Assembly: GCA_050301795.1 (NCBI GenBank)
Contig: JBNKZU010000004.1
Span: forward strand, 1 to 64,000
DNA: 64,000 nucleotides
Direction: 5' to 3'
From: JBNKZU01 sp050301795
GTDB lineage: Bacteria; Pseudomonadota; Gammaproteobacteria; Thiohalomonadales; Thiohalomonadaceae
This document shows positions 44,971-54,521 of the stretch, one piece after another; position 1 is the stretch's first letter; each line of letters opens with the position of its first letter. A program made the translations under genes and the position numbers. The notes under the pieces are model-generated. The model was given only the letters and a program-made list of their open reading frames with translations, ran no database searches and was not told the DNA's origin.

Positions 44971-46243
44971 AGGAGCTTCCTTTGAGCTTCTGTTGTCTCT
45001 GCTCTAAAAGCTCACCAATAACGCGATCAATAATCTTAATGCCATTTCTTAGGGTCTCTTCTTCGATAACAAGTGGTGGCAAGAACTTAACAACATTATC
45101 ATCAGCTCCAGCAAGCTCGATAACGAGTTTGTTTGCAAACGCTGTTTTAGAGATCTCGGCAGCAAAACCTGTACGCGCCATATCTAACCCCCAAACCATA
45201 CCACGACCTCTTAGCTCAATGTTTAGTTCAGGATATTTCTTCGTGATTTTTGATAGCTCCTCTTCCATGATCTTGCCTTTGTATTTTATCTCTTCAGAAA
45301 AATCATCGGTCTCCCAGTATTTCAGTGCTTCTGTGGCGGCGACAAAAGCGAGATTATTGCCCCGAAATGTTCCGGTATGCTCCCCTGGTTGCCACTGATC
45401 CAGATCTGGCTTCATTAAAAGGATAGCCATTGGAAGACCACCGCCGAGTGACTTGGAGTAGGTGATCATATCAGGACGTATACCAGCTTCCTCAAAACTG
45501 AAGAAGGTGCCGGTTCTTCCATTACCCATTTGTATGTCGTCAATAATGAGCAGAATATCAAGGTCATGACATAACTGTTCCAACTCTCTTAACCATTGAA
45601 CACTGGCGACATTGATTCCACCTTCACCCTGAACGGTTTCGACAATGATTGCAGCAGGCATATCAATACCGCTTGATCCATCTTCTAAAAAGCGGCGTAG
45701 ATAGTCGATGGTGTTGATCCCTTTCCCGAGATAGCCATCAAATGGGACACTATCTGCATTATTTCGTGCCCCGTAAGATTCATCTCTGTAAAAATCATTT
45801 CCGGTTACCGCAAGCGCGCCCATTGTCAGGCCATGATATCCATTGGTAAATGCGATGATGTTAGAACGGCGCTTAACCATGCGTGCAAGTTTTAGTGCTG
45901 TTTCAACTGCGTTTGTTCCGGTTGGACCAGTGAACTGAATCTTATAATCATATCCGCGCGGTTTTAGAATGGTGTCTCTAAAGCTCTCCATAAATGAGCG
46001 CTTGGCGACAGTTGCTTTATCTAACGCATGAACGATGCCGTCTCTTTGCAGGTAGTTGATGAGGGCTTCTGAAATTATCGGATTGTTATGTCCGTAATTG
46101 AGGGTGCCGGCACCAGCAAAAAAATCGATATAGCGATTACCATGTTCGTCGAATAGAAATGCGCCCTTTGCGGTATCAAAAACTGATGGAAATGCACGAA
46201 CATAACCGCGTACTTCAGACTCCATCTCTTCAAAAATTCTCAT
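44960..46243 (-). CDS. ectB: Diaminobutyrate-2-oxoglutarate transaminase
   Basis: A 427-residue class III aminotransferase making L-2,4-diaminobutyrate from aspartate semialdehyde. FFAGAGTLNYGHNNP near the N-terminus, FTGPTGTNAVETALKLAR, DDIQMGNGRTGTFFSFE and the PLP lysine in TYSKSLGGGLP are visible. It overlaps ectC by 11 bp and follows ectA by 28 bp. Confidence 0.96.
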   Translation of the reverse strand: MRIFEEMESEVRGYVRAFPSVFDTAKGAFLFDEHGNRYIDFFAGAGTLNYGHNNPIISEALINYLQRDGIVHALDKATVAKRSFMESFRDTILKPRGYDYKIQFTGPTGTNAVETALKLARMVKRRSNIIAFTNGYHGLTMGALAVTGNDFYRDESYGARNNADSVPFDGYLGKGINTIDYLRRFLEDGSSGIDMPAAIIVETVQGEGGINVASVQWLRELEQLCHDLDILLIIDDIQMGNGRTGTFFSFEEAGIRPDMITYSKSLGGGLPMAILLMKPDLDQWQPGEHTGTFRGNNLAFVAATEALKYWETDDFSEEIKYKGKIMEEELSKITKKYPELNIELRGRGMVWGLDMARTGFAAEISKTAFANKLVIELAGADDNVVKFLPPLVIEEETLRNGIKIIDRVIGELLEQRQQKLKGSSFDR

Positions 46244-46271
46244 CTCTCTCTCCTGGGTATTTCTTTAGGGT

Positions 46272-46775
46272 CTATTTAAGTGGGCCGATCGTTAGTAGGA
46301 TCTCTTCTTCATGAGAATGGTTTCCAAATGATTCTTTATTCATAAACAGGGATTCTTTAACAGAGCATTTGTGTTTTCGAGCAATACCTTCGAACAATTT
46401 ACGGGAGGCGACATTGGATGGATTAACGGTCGATTCAACAATTTTCACCTCATCACAAGCACTACCTGCAAGAATCGATTGCAGCATTAAACGGGCAAGT
46501 CCTTTGCCCCGTTGTGATGGTGCAACAACAACCTGCCACACAAACAGGGTGTCGCTCTGATTAGGTTTAATATAGGCAGAGATAAAACCGACAATATTGT
46601 TATGATCAACCGCGACAATTGATGTTTCACTGAAGTGGCGGCAAAGTAGGTGATAGCTGTAGATGGAGTTCAAATCAAGAGGTGGACTCTGTTTTATTAA
46701 ATTGTGGATGGTGGATTCATCACCGGGTTTGGGTTTTCTTAACATGATTTCATACTTACTCAGCAGTGGCTGCAT
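46272..46775 (-). CDS. ectA: Diaminobutyrate acetyltransferase
   Basis: A 167-residue GNAT protein that acetylates diaminobutyrate. It has the EctA pattern: LRKPKPGDESTIHNLI, SPPLDLNSIYSYHLLCRHF, VGFISAYI, WQVVVAPSQRGKGLARLML (acetyl-CoA loop) and TVNPSNVASRKLF. It is the first gene of ectABC; MLRKPK at residue 11 is a possible alternative start. Confidence 0.95.
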   Translation of the reverse strand: MQPLLSKYEIMLRKPKPGDESTIHNLIKQSPPLDLNSIYSYHLLCRHFSETSIVAVDHNNIVGFISAYIKPNQSDTLFVWQVVVAPSQRGKGLARLMLQSILAGSACDEVKIVESTVNPSNVASRKLFEGIARKHKCSVKESLFMNKESFGNHSHEEEILLTIGPLK

Positions 46776-46809
46776 AGGAGACCTTAAACGATTAATAGTT
46801 GCAATATAA

Positions 46810-46821
46810 TTAGTGCACTAA
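46810..46821. promoter_or_regulatory. 12-bp palindrome between ectA and the MarR regulator
   Basis: A perfect palindrome TTAGTGCACTAA lies in the 171-bp AT-rich gap between the divergent ectA and regulator genes, 35 bp before the ectA ATG. It fits the size of a MarR-type operator and could let the regulator act on ectABC. Confidence 0.55.
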
Positions 46822-46946
46822 ATAATACGCTGTTGTCATATATAATTCAAATCTAATATAGTGGTAACCATGTATTACGTGGATAAATTATTAATAATTA
46901 CATAAGCTTAATAAATTTATGTTGAGGATTTTAGGTCACGTTGTCT

Positions 46947-47423
46947 ATGAAGAATCATGAAAGGGTATTGGTAGCATTACGTCAGATCATTCGGGCAATT
47001 GATTTGCACTCTAAGAAGTTGGAGCGAGAATCCGGTTTAACCGGGCCACAGCTTTTAGTCATGCAGGTCATCGATTTATCACAGGACATTACAGCAGGAC
47101 AGATTGCCAAAGATGTGAACCTTAGCCAGGCAACTGTCACCACAATCCTGGATCGATTAGAGAAAAAGGCTTATCTAAAAAGGGTAAGAAGCCAGGAAGA
47201 TAAACGTCGTGTTTTAGTGGAGTTAACAGAGGCGGGTAAACAGGTGTTATCGAACGCCCCAACACTGATGCAGGAGAGCTTTATTAACCGTTTTGAACAC
47301 CTGGAGGCATGGGAGCAGAATCTTATCCTCTCTTCACTTCAGCGAGTTGCCGGGATGATGCAGGCAACCGATCTTGATGCGGCTCCACTACTGGATAGCT
47401 CAGATGAGCAGGTTGTTAAATAG
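46947..47423 (+). CDS. ectR: MarR-family regulator next to ectABC (EctR-like)
   Basis: A 158-residue winged-helix regulator: LHSKKLERESGLTGPQLLVMQVI, recognition region ITAGQIAKDVNLSQATVTTILDRLEKKAYLKR, wing RSQEDKRRVLVELTEAGK. It is divergent from ectABC, as EctR1 is in halophilic methanotrophs, where it represses ectoine genes at low salt. The ATG at 46947 is one option; a TTG at 46941, 5 bp after an AGG site, is equally plausible. The gene name is given by context. Confidence 0.88.
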   Translation: MKNHERVLVALRQIIRAIDLHSKKLERESGLTGPQLLVMQVIDLSQDITAGQIAKDVNLSQATVTTILDRLEKKAYLKRVRSQEDKRRVLVELTEAGKQVLSNAPTLMQESFINRFEHLEAWEQNLILSSLQRVAGMMQATDLDAAPLLDSSDEQVVK

Positions 47424-47517
47424 CTGATCCTGATTAAAGTCGGCTTTTAAACGCTCAAAGATAGAACGCCGCAATATCTATTGTGGTGTTCTATGTTCAT
47501 GGATAGCGCTTAGACTA

Positions 47518-49077
47518 TTATTTAGGATATGCCGGAAGTTGGTATCCGCGATCTGTTGTAATTGTGTCCCAGATATCTGTTCGCCCAGAACCGACACTTA
47601 ACAGATCAAACTCAAGTCCTGTACCCGCTGTGCCATAGCCTACACCAACCAATAACACAGTGGATGCCTCATCCTGCAAGCTGTTTAAATTTCTGTCGTA
47701 GGTAAATGTACCACTACCATCGTAGGTACAATTTGTCGTTGGTGCATAGGTAATGTCCGATGCGGCTGAATTTGTCGGCTCATAGATTGACAGGCTTGTG
47801 TTCAATGTCAGGTGTTGTCGTTGGGCATAAGGCTGTAATGTGTGATTGTTGCCTGGGCCAGCCCAGTTGCAGATCATGCCTTTAATAATGCCAAAACCAT
47901 TTATAGTAGTGACATCCTGAACCTTGTCACCAAAACCAAAGTAAGACTCTCCACCCTGGCCTGCACTCAGACCAACATCAAGAATACGAGTGTTTGAATC
48001 CTGATTTCCTGCTTGCCATGAGTAGCTATATCGTCCTGATAATTCACCTGAAGAGTCAGGAGTCGGGTCAAACACCGCGGTAAAAATTCTGAAATTGTCA
48101 GCCCAGACAGCATCTGGGTTGAGAACATTTCCGGTGATCAGCGTGTTGACTGAGGAGACCGGTTCACTAAACGCATTGTGTGACGCAATAGAGGTGGAAT
48201 CACTACCACAAAAACCTGCTGTTCTTGTCTGTACTCTGAGATCATTTGAAGAGTTTTCAACATAGTGGACTGAGGTGTACTGGGTGATATTGACATTACC
48301 ACCGCCGCTACTACAGTTGCCGCCGTTGGTGACATTGGCAGCCTGAATGGTTAGCAGACCTTCATATATTGTGCTGTCGGTTGCATTTTGAAAATGTTTT
48401 AAATTGATTTCTATAGCCTCATCTGTTCCATCAGAGTTAGTGTCATACGCTAAAACAATTGAGTAGTCAGAGAGATTATTAACGGTGTCAAGCGTGAATG
48501 ATTGCGAAGTCAGAGTAACAGTTGAGGGTAGATAACTGCTGATGTCCGCACTACCTGTGCTGTCATAGCTGGCTTTCATTGCCGCAAGAACAGCTAGTGC
48601 CAGACTGGTCTGCTCTTCAAGAGCCAGGATTTGAGAGTTGAGTTGTGCAGCAGCGCAGGCCTCACCTGTTGAGATGGTCTCGATCCAAATACCAAGATCT
48701 CCCGGAGGGAGCTGTCCGTCCTGAGTTCCAGCAGGATCATCAATATGATCAACATAATCGACTATCGGCCCATAACAGCTATTTTCATCACTGGGTAGAG
48801 AGTAAAATTTCTGCATATCAAGCGTGGTTGATAGTTTGGAAGGATCTGCCAGTACAGATTCGATCTCACTTTGAATAACAGATGCTGCTTTGTAATGTGA
48901 TTTTGGCGCAGAACCAACTGTTCCTGATGATGCGATTGAAGTCGGTGAATTGATGGTCAGTTTGCTGGGGAAACCTGCTGATTGAGATGTGGACTGAGTG
49001 TCATCACTACATGAAAACAAACCGAGTGATGTAACCACGACGAGAACCATTTTCATACATTTGAATAAAATGGACAT
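47518..49077 (-). CDS. Large lipoprotein of unknown function
   Basis: A 519-residue protein with a lipoprotein signal (lipobox LFSC, lipid-bearing Cys at about 23) after a short hydrophobic stretch, then a Ser/Thr-rich linker. The ORF start has a near-perfect AAGGAGA site 4-5 bp before ATG. The mature part is rich in Ser, Thr, Gly, Asn and paired cysteines (GNCSSGGG; AGFCGSDS) and has repeated beta-rich segments. I do not recognise the family. It is probably anchored in the outer membrane. It converges with ectR and lies downstream of mfd on the same strand but 85 bp apart. Confidence 0.75.
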   Translation of the reverse strand: MSILFKCMKMVLVVVTSLGLFSCSDDTQSTSQSAGFPSKLTINSPTSIASSGTVGSAPKSHYKAASVIQSEIESVLADPSKLSTTLDMQKFYSLPSDENSCYGPIVDYVDHIDDPAGTQDGQLPPGDLGIWIETISTGEACAAAQLNSQILALEEQTSLALAVLAAMKASYDSTGSADISSYLPSTVTLTSQSFTLDTVNNLSDYSIVLAYDTNSDGTDEAIEINLKHFQNATDSTIYEGLLTIQAANVTNGGNCSSGGGNVNITQYTSVHYVENSSNDLRVQTRTAGFCGSDSTSIASHNAFSEPVSSVNTLITGNVLNPDAVWADNFRIFTAVFDPTPDSSGELSGRYSYSWQAGNQDSNTRILDVGLSAGQGGESYFGFGDKVQDVTTINGFGIIKGMICNWAGPGNNHTLQPYAQRQHLTLNTSLSIYEPTNSAASDITYAPTTNCTYDGSGTFTYDRNLNSLQDEASTVLLVGVGYGTAGTGLEFDLLSVGSGRTDIWDTITTDRGYQLPAYPK

Positions 49078-49162
49078 TGTACTCTCCTTGAACGATTGCC
49101 GGGTGTGAATAAGAATTAAACTAGTTCACCCCGTTTGTGTTGTCCACCTTACATCTGCTGAT

Positions 49163-52100
49163 TTAACCTTTGAAAATCATTAGCACCTCTTCAATCGTCT
49201 CTAATCGCGCATCAGCATCCTCCATTTTTTTAATTATCTTGAGGCGCTGTTTGTTATCCAACTGGTATTTGTGAGACTGTTTCTGGATTAGGTTGATAAT
49301 GATCATCGGGTCAAACGTCGGTGTTTCACTAAAGGTCACTCTGCCAAACGCTTCACCAAACTCTAGTTTTTGAATGCCTAAGGGTGCAGCCTTAAGTTTA
49401 AGTCGCATCATCTTTAAGAGCGTCTGAGTTGGTAGGGGTAGATCGCCAAAGCGATCAATGATCTCGACCTTCAACTCGGTGAGTTCGGTATCATTTTTGG
49501 CGTTCGCAATTCGTTTATAGAGGATAAGACGGCTATGGGTATCAGGGATATAGTCGTCAGGGAGAAGTGCCGGAACTCCGATCTCAATCTCGGTTGCGTG
49601 TTGTGGTTCACTTTGAGTCGAGAGGTCAATGCCATCTTTTAATGCCTTAACTGTACGCTCCAACATCTCGGTATAGAGTGTAAAGCCGATCTCTTGTAAC
49701 TGTCCGCTCTGTTCGTCTCCGAGTATCTCTCCAGCGCCTCTTATCTCAAGATCATGCGTTGCCAGTGTGAATCCGGTGCCGAGTTCCTCTATTGACTCGA
49801 TAGCCTCCAACCGTTTGCGTGCATCAGCGGTGATAGCTCTTTTGGATGGTACGGTTAGATAGGCGTAAGCACGGTGGTGTGAACGACCAACTCGACCACG
49901 CAGTTGATAGAGCTGCGCCAGACCCAGCTTATCAGCACGATTCATTATGATGGTGTTTGCGGTTGGAACGTCGATACCAGTTTCGATGATTGTCGAGCAA
50001 ACCAGAATGTTAAAACGCTGGTGGTAGAAATCACTCATGACCTGCTCTAGCTGGCGCTCGCGCATCTGACCATGAGCAATCTCGATCACTGCTTCCGGGA
50101 TAAGCTGCTCAAGTTCCCGTGCCATTTTATCGATCGTCTCAACGTCGTTATGGAGGAAATAGACCTGTCCACCACGTTTTATCTCACGCAGGCATGCCTC
50201 TTTGATTAACCCATTACTCCATTCATGGACAAAGGTTTTAATCGCCAAGCGACGTGCTGGAGGAGAGGAGATAATGGATAATTCTCGCATTCCTCCAAGT
50301 GCTAGATTAAGTGTGCGCGGGATTGGGGTGGCGGTCAGTGTCAGGATGTCGACCTCTGAACGTAGTGCTTTAAACTTCTCTTTTTGACGGACTCCGAATC
50401 GGTGCTCTTCATCAATGACCACCAGACCCAGGTTGGCAAACTTGATTCCTTCTTGAATCAGCTTATGGGTTCCGATCACGATATCAACCTTGCCGTCAGC
50501 AACTGCTTTGACCACGCTCTCTGTCTCCTTTTTTGAGCGGAAGCGTGAGAGCGCCTCAATACGAACCGGCCAGTCGGCAAAGCGATCTCTGAAGTTTTGC
50601 AGGTGTTGCTCACAGAGCAGAGTCGTCGGCACAAGCACTGAAACCTGTTTTCCGGCCATCACGGCAATATATGCGGCTCGCATGGCCACTTCGGTCTTAC
50701 CAAAACCAACATCACCACAGATAAGTCGATCCATTGGCTGTTCTCGGCACATATCATGGATGACATCTTTAATCGCTTCTTCTTGATCCGGCGTCTCTTC
50801 AAATGGAAATCCACTGGCAAAGGTCGCGTAGTGTTCATGGTCGAGCGGGTAGGCGTGTCCTCGTCGAGCTTCGCGTTTGGCATAGATCTCTAACAATTCA
50901 GCCGCGACATCTCTGACCTTTTCACGCGCTTTTCGCTTCGCTTTTTCCCACTGGCCGCTACCCAGGCGATGCAATGGCGTCTGCTCTGGTGATGCGCCTG
51001 TATAGCGACTAATCAGGTCTAAGGAGGTGACAGGTACATAGAGTTTGTCTCCACCAGCGTACTCAAGGGTTAGAAATTCGGACTCACCAGCACCGATATT
51101 CAGCTTTTGTAAACCAAGGTATCGACCGACACCATGGTCTTCATGAACAACCGGGCTTCCAATCTGTAATTCAATTAAGTTACGGATGATGGCATCGGTA
51201 TCACGGTTGCGCTTTTTGCGACGCCTGCGCTGCATGACCTGATGACCGTATAGCTGAGGCTCGGTAATGACCGTTATTTCAGGATTATGGAGTCTTAGTC
51301 CTTCCTCTAATTGAGCGATCGTGATGGCTAGCTGTTGGTCTCCGAAAATAAAATCACTCCAACCCTCAACAGGGTGGGGGGTGAGATGATGATCCTTTAA
51401 CATCTGCATCATCACTTCGCGACGTCCCGGAGATTCAGCGACAAACAAGGTTCTACCTCTAAACTCTTTTAAAAACTGCTCTAAGCGTGCCCCAGGTTTG
51501 TGGTGACGAGCATCTAAGGTCAGTGAAGGTGGTGATTCACAGGTGAAGTTGTCGCCATTAACCTGCTCATAGTGATTGAGTTGATGACGCGGGAACTGCT
51601 TTATTCCGGCGAATAGTTCCTCGATACCGAGAAAGAGCGTGTTCGGTTTTAACGGCGGACGTTCAGTCTCATACTGGGCTAATGAGTATCGCTCTAACGC
51701 CTCTGTGTGGAAGGTCGTTGCTGAGTGTTCAATATCACCTACCGTGAAAAGCTGACAATCATCGGGCAGGTAGCTAAACAGCGTTTCCATCTGCTTAAAG
51801 AAAAGCGGAATGTAATACTCAATTCCCGGCGGTGATATCGCATTCGATATGTCACGGTAGAGTGGGATCTTTTGCGGATCACCTGCAAAGTTATCCCGAA
51901 ATTGCTGACGAAATAGCTTTATGCTGTTTTCGTCAAGCGGGTACTCTTTTGCTGGCAGGAGATTTATTTCGTCGATCTTGTCGATGGATCGTTGTGTTTC
52001 GGGATCAAAATTGCGTATTGATTCAATCTCATCATCAAACAGCTCAATTCTTAATGGGTGTCTGCACCCCGATGGAAAGATATCCATAATACTGCCACGA

Positions 52101-52621
52101 ACAGTGTACTCCCCGTGCTCCATCACCTGTGATACGTAGCGATATCCACTTTGATCCATCTGCAAGCGCATCTTTTCAAGATCAAAAAGATCTCCGCATT
52201 TTAATATCAGGCTGTGGCTTTGAATGTAGTGTTGTGGCGGCAGACGATGCATCGCTGTATCAACCGGGATAACCACAACACCTCTGTTTTTATCTGGGAG
52301 TTGATAGAGAGTTTGCAATCGCTCAGAGATAATATCCTGATACGGGGAGAAGTGATCATAAGGGAGAGTCTCCCAGCTCGGGAACAGGGCGATGAGATCC
52401 TTTTGGTCATCAAGAAAGAAGTTTAACTCCTCAACCATCCGGTTTGCCGACTGACTATCTGCACATAAGACCACCACCATTCCAGTATGCTGACGTACCG
52501 CTTCACTGATGATCAGTCCAAAACTGCTTCCGTACAGCTTTCCGAGTTGACGGGTATAGCCCGGTCGTTGATTGAACGGGAAAGAAAAGGGCGAATAGAG
52601 CGAGTGGTTATTGTCAGTCAT
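49163..52621 (-). CDS. mfd: Transcription-repair coupling factor
   Basis: An 1152-residue Mfd that removes stalled RNA polymerase and recruits UvrA. The UvrB-like N-terminal module, the RNA-polymerase interaction domain (GSPVVHEDHGVGRYLGL), the RecG-like helicase (GDVGFGKTEVAMRAAY; DEEHRFGVRQKE; TATPIPRTLNLAL; QLRGRVGRSHHRAYAYL) and the C-terminal domain are all present in order, with normal length. It is divergent from the small membrane gene. Confidence 0.97.
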   Translation of the reverse strand: MTDNNHSLYSPFSFPFNQRPGYTRQLGKLYGSSFGLIISEAVRQHTGMVVVLCADSQSANRMVEELNFFLDDQKDLIALFPSWETLPYDHFSPYQDIISERLQTLYQLPDKNRGVVVIPVDTAMHRLPPQHYIQSHSLILKCGDLFDLEKMRLQMDQSGYRYVSQVMEHGEYTVRGSIMDIFPSGCRHPLRIELFDDEIESIRNFDPETQRSIDKIDEINLLPAKEYPLDENSIKLFRQQFRDNFAGDPQKIPLYRDISNAISPPGIEYYIPLFFKQMETLFSYLPDDCQLFTVGDIEHSATTFHTEALERYSLAQYETERPPLKPNTLFLGIEELFAGIKQFPRHQLNHYEQVNGDNFTCESPPSLTLDARHHKPGARLEQFLKEFRGRTLFVAESPGRREVMMQMLKDHHLTPHPVEGWSDFIFGDQQLAITIAQLEEGLRLHNPEITVITEPQLYGHQVMQRRRRKKRNRDTDAIIRNLIELQIGSPVVHEDHGVGRYLGLQKLNIGAGESEFLTLEYAGGDKLYVPVTSLDLISRYTGASPEQTPLHRLGSGQWEKAKRKAREKVRDVAAELLEIYAKREARRGHAYPLDHEHYATFASGFPFEETPDQEEAIKDVIHDMCREQPMDRLICGDVGFGKTEVAMRAAYIAVMAGKQVSVLVPTTLLCEQHLQNFRDRFADWPVRIEALSRFRSKKETESVVKAVADGKVDIVIGTHKLIQEGIKFANLGLVVIDEEHRFGVRQKEKFKALRSEVDILTLTATPIPRTLNLALGGMRELSIISSPPARRLAIKTFVHEWSNGLIKEACLREIKRGGQVYFLHNDVETIDKMARELEQLIPEAVIEIAHGQMRERQLEQVMSDFYHQRFNILVCSTIIETGIDVPTANTIIMNRADKLGLAQLYQLRGRVGRSHHRAYAYLTVPSKRAITADARKRLEAIESIEELGTGFTLATHDLEIRGAGEILGDEQSGQLQEIGFTLYTEMLERTVKALKDGIDLSTQSEPQHATEIEIGVPALLPDDYIPDTHSRLILYKRIANAKNDTELTELKVEIIDRFGDLPLPTQTLLKMMRLKLKAAPLGIQKLEFGEAFGRVTFSETPTFDPMIIINLIQKQSHKYQLDNKQRLKIIKKMEDADARLETIEEVLMIFKG

Positions 52622-52800
52622 TACAAAAAATAGAGTGTCACAAGAATATATAGAGGCGGCGATTATACGCTAATCGAAAAATGATCGTTTAAAAGGTGAG
52701 AAGAAATAGGGTAAACTGCTCAAGTAATAAATTTATATTCTATATAAATTATTAAGAAGTGAATATAAGTTATTGAAATTTAATAAAAACAGGTGTGGTT

Positions 52801-53034
52801 GTGCACAGCATTTTTCGATGGATTGATTCAATATCACTTTTGACATTGATGATTGCTGCCCTGTTACTGGCTCTCGCGCCGTTCCATCCTGAACCACACT
52901 TGGTAGAAAAAGTAAGAATGTTTATCCATGGTCAATTGTCCAGGCCGATAGATATCTTCGATCTTATTCTGCATGCATCGCCAACACTTCTATTGTTTAT
53001 ACGACTGATACGAATGATTGGTCGAAGAGCATGA
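52801..53034 (+). CDS. Small conserved membrane protein
   Basis: A 77-residue protein with two predicted helices (about 8-25 and 52-70) and a conserved-looking PFHPEPHLVEKVRMFIHGQLSRPIDIFDLILH-type centre (key residues PEPHLVEK and RPIDIFDL). Similar small proteins occur in other gammaproteobacteria, sometimes labelled RND transporter without evidence. The start is taken as GTG 52801, 7 bp after AGG; a GTG at 52795 is too close to that site. It ends 7 bp before the sqr sigma-54 promoter. Confidence 0.65.
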   Translation: MHSIFRWIDSISLLTLMIAALLLALAPFHPEPHLVEKVRMFIHGQLSRPIDIFDLILHASPTLLLFIRLIRMIGRRA

Positions 53035-53040
53035 AGAAAA

Positions 53041-53056
53041 TGGCACACTTATTGCC
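53041..53056 (+). promoter_or_regulatory. Sigma-54 promoter of sqr
   Basis: TGGCAC-ACTTA-TTGCC is a full match to the -24/-12 sigma-54 consensus (TGGCAC-N5-TTGC). Transcription would start near 53066, 42 bp before the sqr ATG. A sigma-54 activator gene lies directly after sqr. Confidence 0.75.
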
Positions 53057-53107
53057 TGTGTTTAGCAGGTTAACTATAAAGAAACTAATAAACAGGAGTC
53101 TGAATCA

Positions 53108-54382
53108 ATGGCACATATCGTTGTAATTGGAGCTAGCACCGGTGGTCTTCCAGCCGCATATGATACCCGCGCAATTCTTGGTCGCGATCATAAAATTACC
53201 GTTATCTCAAACCGTGATAATTTTACCTTTGTTCCATCAAACCCGTGGGTTGCCGTTGGATGGCGTACTCGTAACGATATCTCTTTTCCTCTTAAGCCAT
53301 ACCTCAACAAAAAGAATATCGAACTGATTGCTCAGGCTGCTGTCGAGATCAAACCTGATGAGAACTACGTTGTAGTTGAAGATGGAACTCGTGTTGATTA
53401 TGACTACCTGATTATTGCAACCGGACCAAAACTCGCCTTTGAAGAGGTTGAGGGTCTTGGGCCAGAGAATGGCCATACCGTTTCTGTCTGTACCACAGAC
53501 CACGCTGAAGCGGCCTTTGAGAAGTGGGAAGAGTTTGTTAAAGATCCTGGCCCTATTGTTTGTGGCGCGGTTCAGATGGCGTCATGCTTCGGTCCTGCTT
53601 ATGAGTTTGCCTTTATCATGGATACCGACCTGCGTAAGCGTAAAATCCGTGACAAGGTACCCATGACCTTTATTACCTCAGAGCCATATATTGGACACCT
53701 TGGTCTAGGCGGTGTAGGTGATTCGAAAGGTATGCTCGAGTCGGAGATGCGTAATCACCACATTAATTGGATCTGTAATGCCAAAGTAACCAAAATTGAA
53801 GAGAACATGATCTACGTTGATGAGATCGGCTCCAATGGTGAAGTGGTTAAGCAGCATGAAGTGCCATTCAAGTATTCAATGATGCTTCCTGCATTTAAAG
53901 GCGTTGATGCGGTAAATGCTGTGGGTGATGACCTTGTTAACCCTCGCGGTTTTGTGAAGGTGAATGAGTTCCAACAGAATCCAAAGTGGAACAATATCTA
54001 CGGTATTGGTGTTGGTATCGCGATCCCACCTGTTGAAGCGACGCCTGTTCCAACCGGCACACCTAAAACCGGTTATATGATCGAGTCTATGGTACTTGCG
54101 GCTGCGCACAATATTAAGAACGACATTGAGGGTAAAGCCGCAGATGAGACCGGAACCTGGAATGCCATCTGTTTGGCAGACCTTGGTGATACCGGTGTTG
54201 CCTTTGTTGCGATGCCTCAGATCCCACCACGTAATGTTTCGTGGATGAAGAAGGGTAAGTGGGTTCACATGGCGAAGGTTGCATTTGAGAAGTATTTCAT
54301 CGGTAAGATGAAGAAAGGTTCAAACGAGCCAATCTTTGAGAAATACATTCTAAAAGCACTTGGTATTGAAAAGCTGAAATAG
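53108..54382 (+). CDS. sqr: Sulfide:quinone oxidoreductase
   Basis: A 424-residue FAD protein of the SQR family that oxidises sulfide to sulfane sulfur and passes electrons to quinone at the membrane. FAD-binding IVVIGASTGGLPAAY is at the N-terminus and YLIIATGPKLAF follows. Three redox-type cysteines are present: Cys128 (SVCTT), Cys160 (MASCFGPAYEF) and Cys355 (NAICLADLGDTG), matching the positions known in the Acidithiobacillus enzyme. A C-terminal amphipathic region could bind the membrane. AGGAG precedes the ATG. It has its own terminator and sigma-54 promoter. Confidence 0.9.
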   Translation: MAHIVVIGASTGGLPAAYDTRAILGRDHKITVISNRDNFTFVPSNPWVAVGWRTRNDISFPLKPYLNKKNIELIAQAAVEIKPDENYVVVEDGTRVDYDYLIIATGPKLAFEEVEGLGPENGHTVSVCTTDHAEAAFEKWEEFVKDPGPIVCGAVQMASCFGPAYEFAFIMDTDLRKRKIRDKVPMTFITSEPYIGHLGLGGVGDSKGMLESEMRNHHINWICNAKVTKIEENMIYVDEIGSNGEVVKQHEVPFKYSMMLPAFKGVDAVNAVGDDLVNPRGFVKVNEFQQNPKWNNIYGIGVGIAIPPVEATPVPTGTPKTGYMIESMVLAAAHNIKNDIEGKAADETGTWNAICLADLGDTGVAFVAMPQIPPRNVSWMKKGKWVHMAKVAFEKYFIGKMKKGSNEPIFEKYILKALGIEKLK

Positions 54383-54402
54383 GCCATTCAAGTAACAAGA
54401 AG

Positions 54403-54436
54403 AGGGTGAACCCAAATAGGTTCACCCTTTTTTTTG
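54403..54436 (+). terminator. Terminator after sqr
   Basis: A 9-bp stem AGGGTGAAC/GTTCACCCT with an 8-nt loop, followed by eight T. It separates sqr from the regulator gene. Confidence 0.92.
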
Positions 54437-54465
54437 ATTTAATATTTACACACATTGACAGTATT

Positions 54466-54505
54466 CGACATGTCATGACATGATTAGATATGACATGTTA
54501 TGTCG
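54466..54505. promoter_or_regulatory. 40-bp inverted repeat before the sigma-54 activator gene
   Basis: CGACATGTCATGACATG faces an imperfect reverse copy ending in ATGACATGTTATGTCG. It includes the 10-bp palindrome TGTCATGACA (54471-54480). It lies just after a TTGACA box (54455-54460) and ends 16 bp before the ATG, so binding would cover the promoter. Autoregulation by the encoded protein is likely. Confidence 0.6.
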
Positions 54506-54521
54506 TTATACTGGAGTTTGA

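Noticed and set aside
47450..47510. AGAACGCC/GGTGTTCT hairpin as a terminator after ectR
   Set aside because: The stem has a 14-nt loop and no T run on either side; too weak to call.
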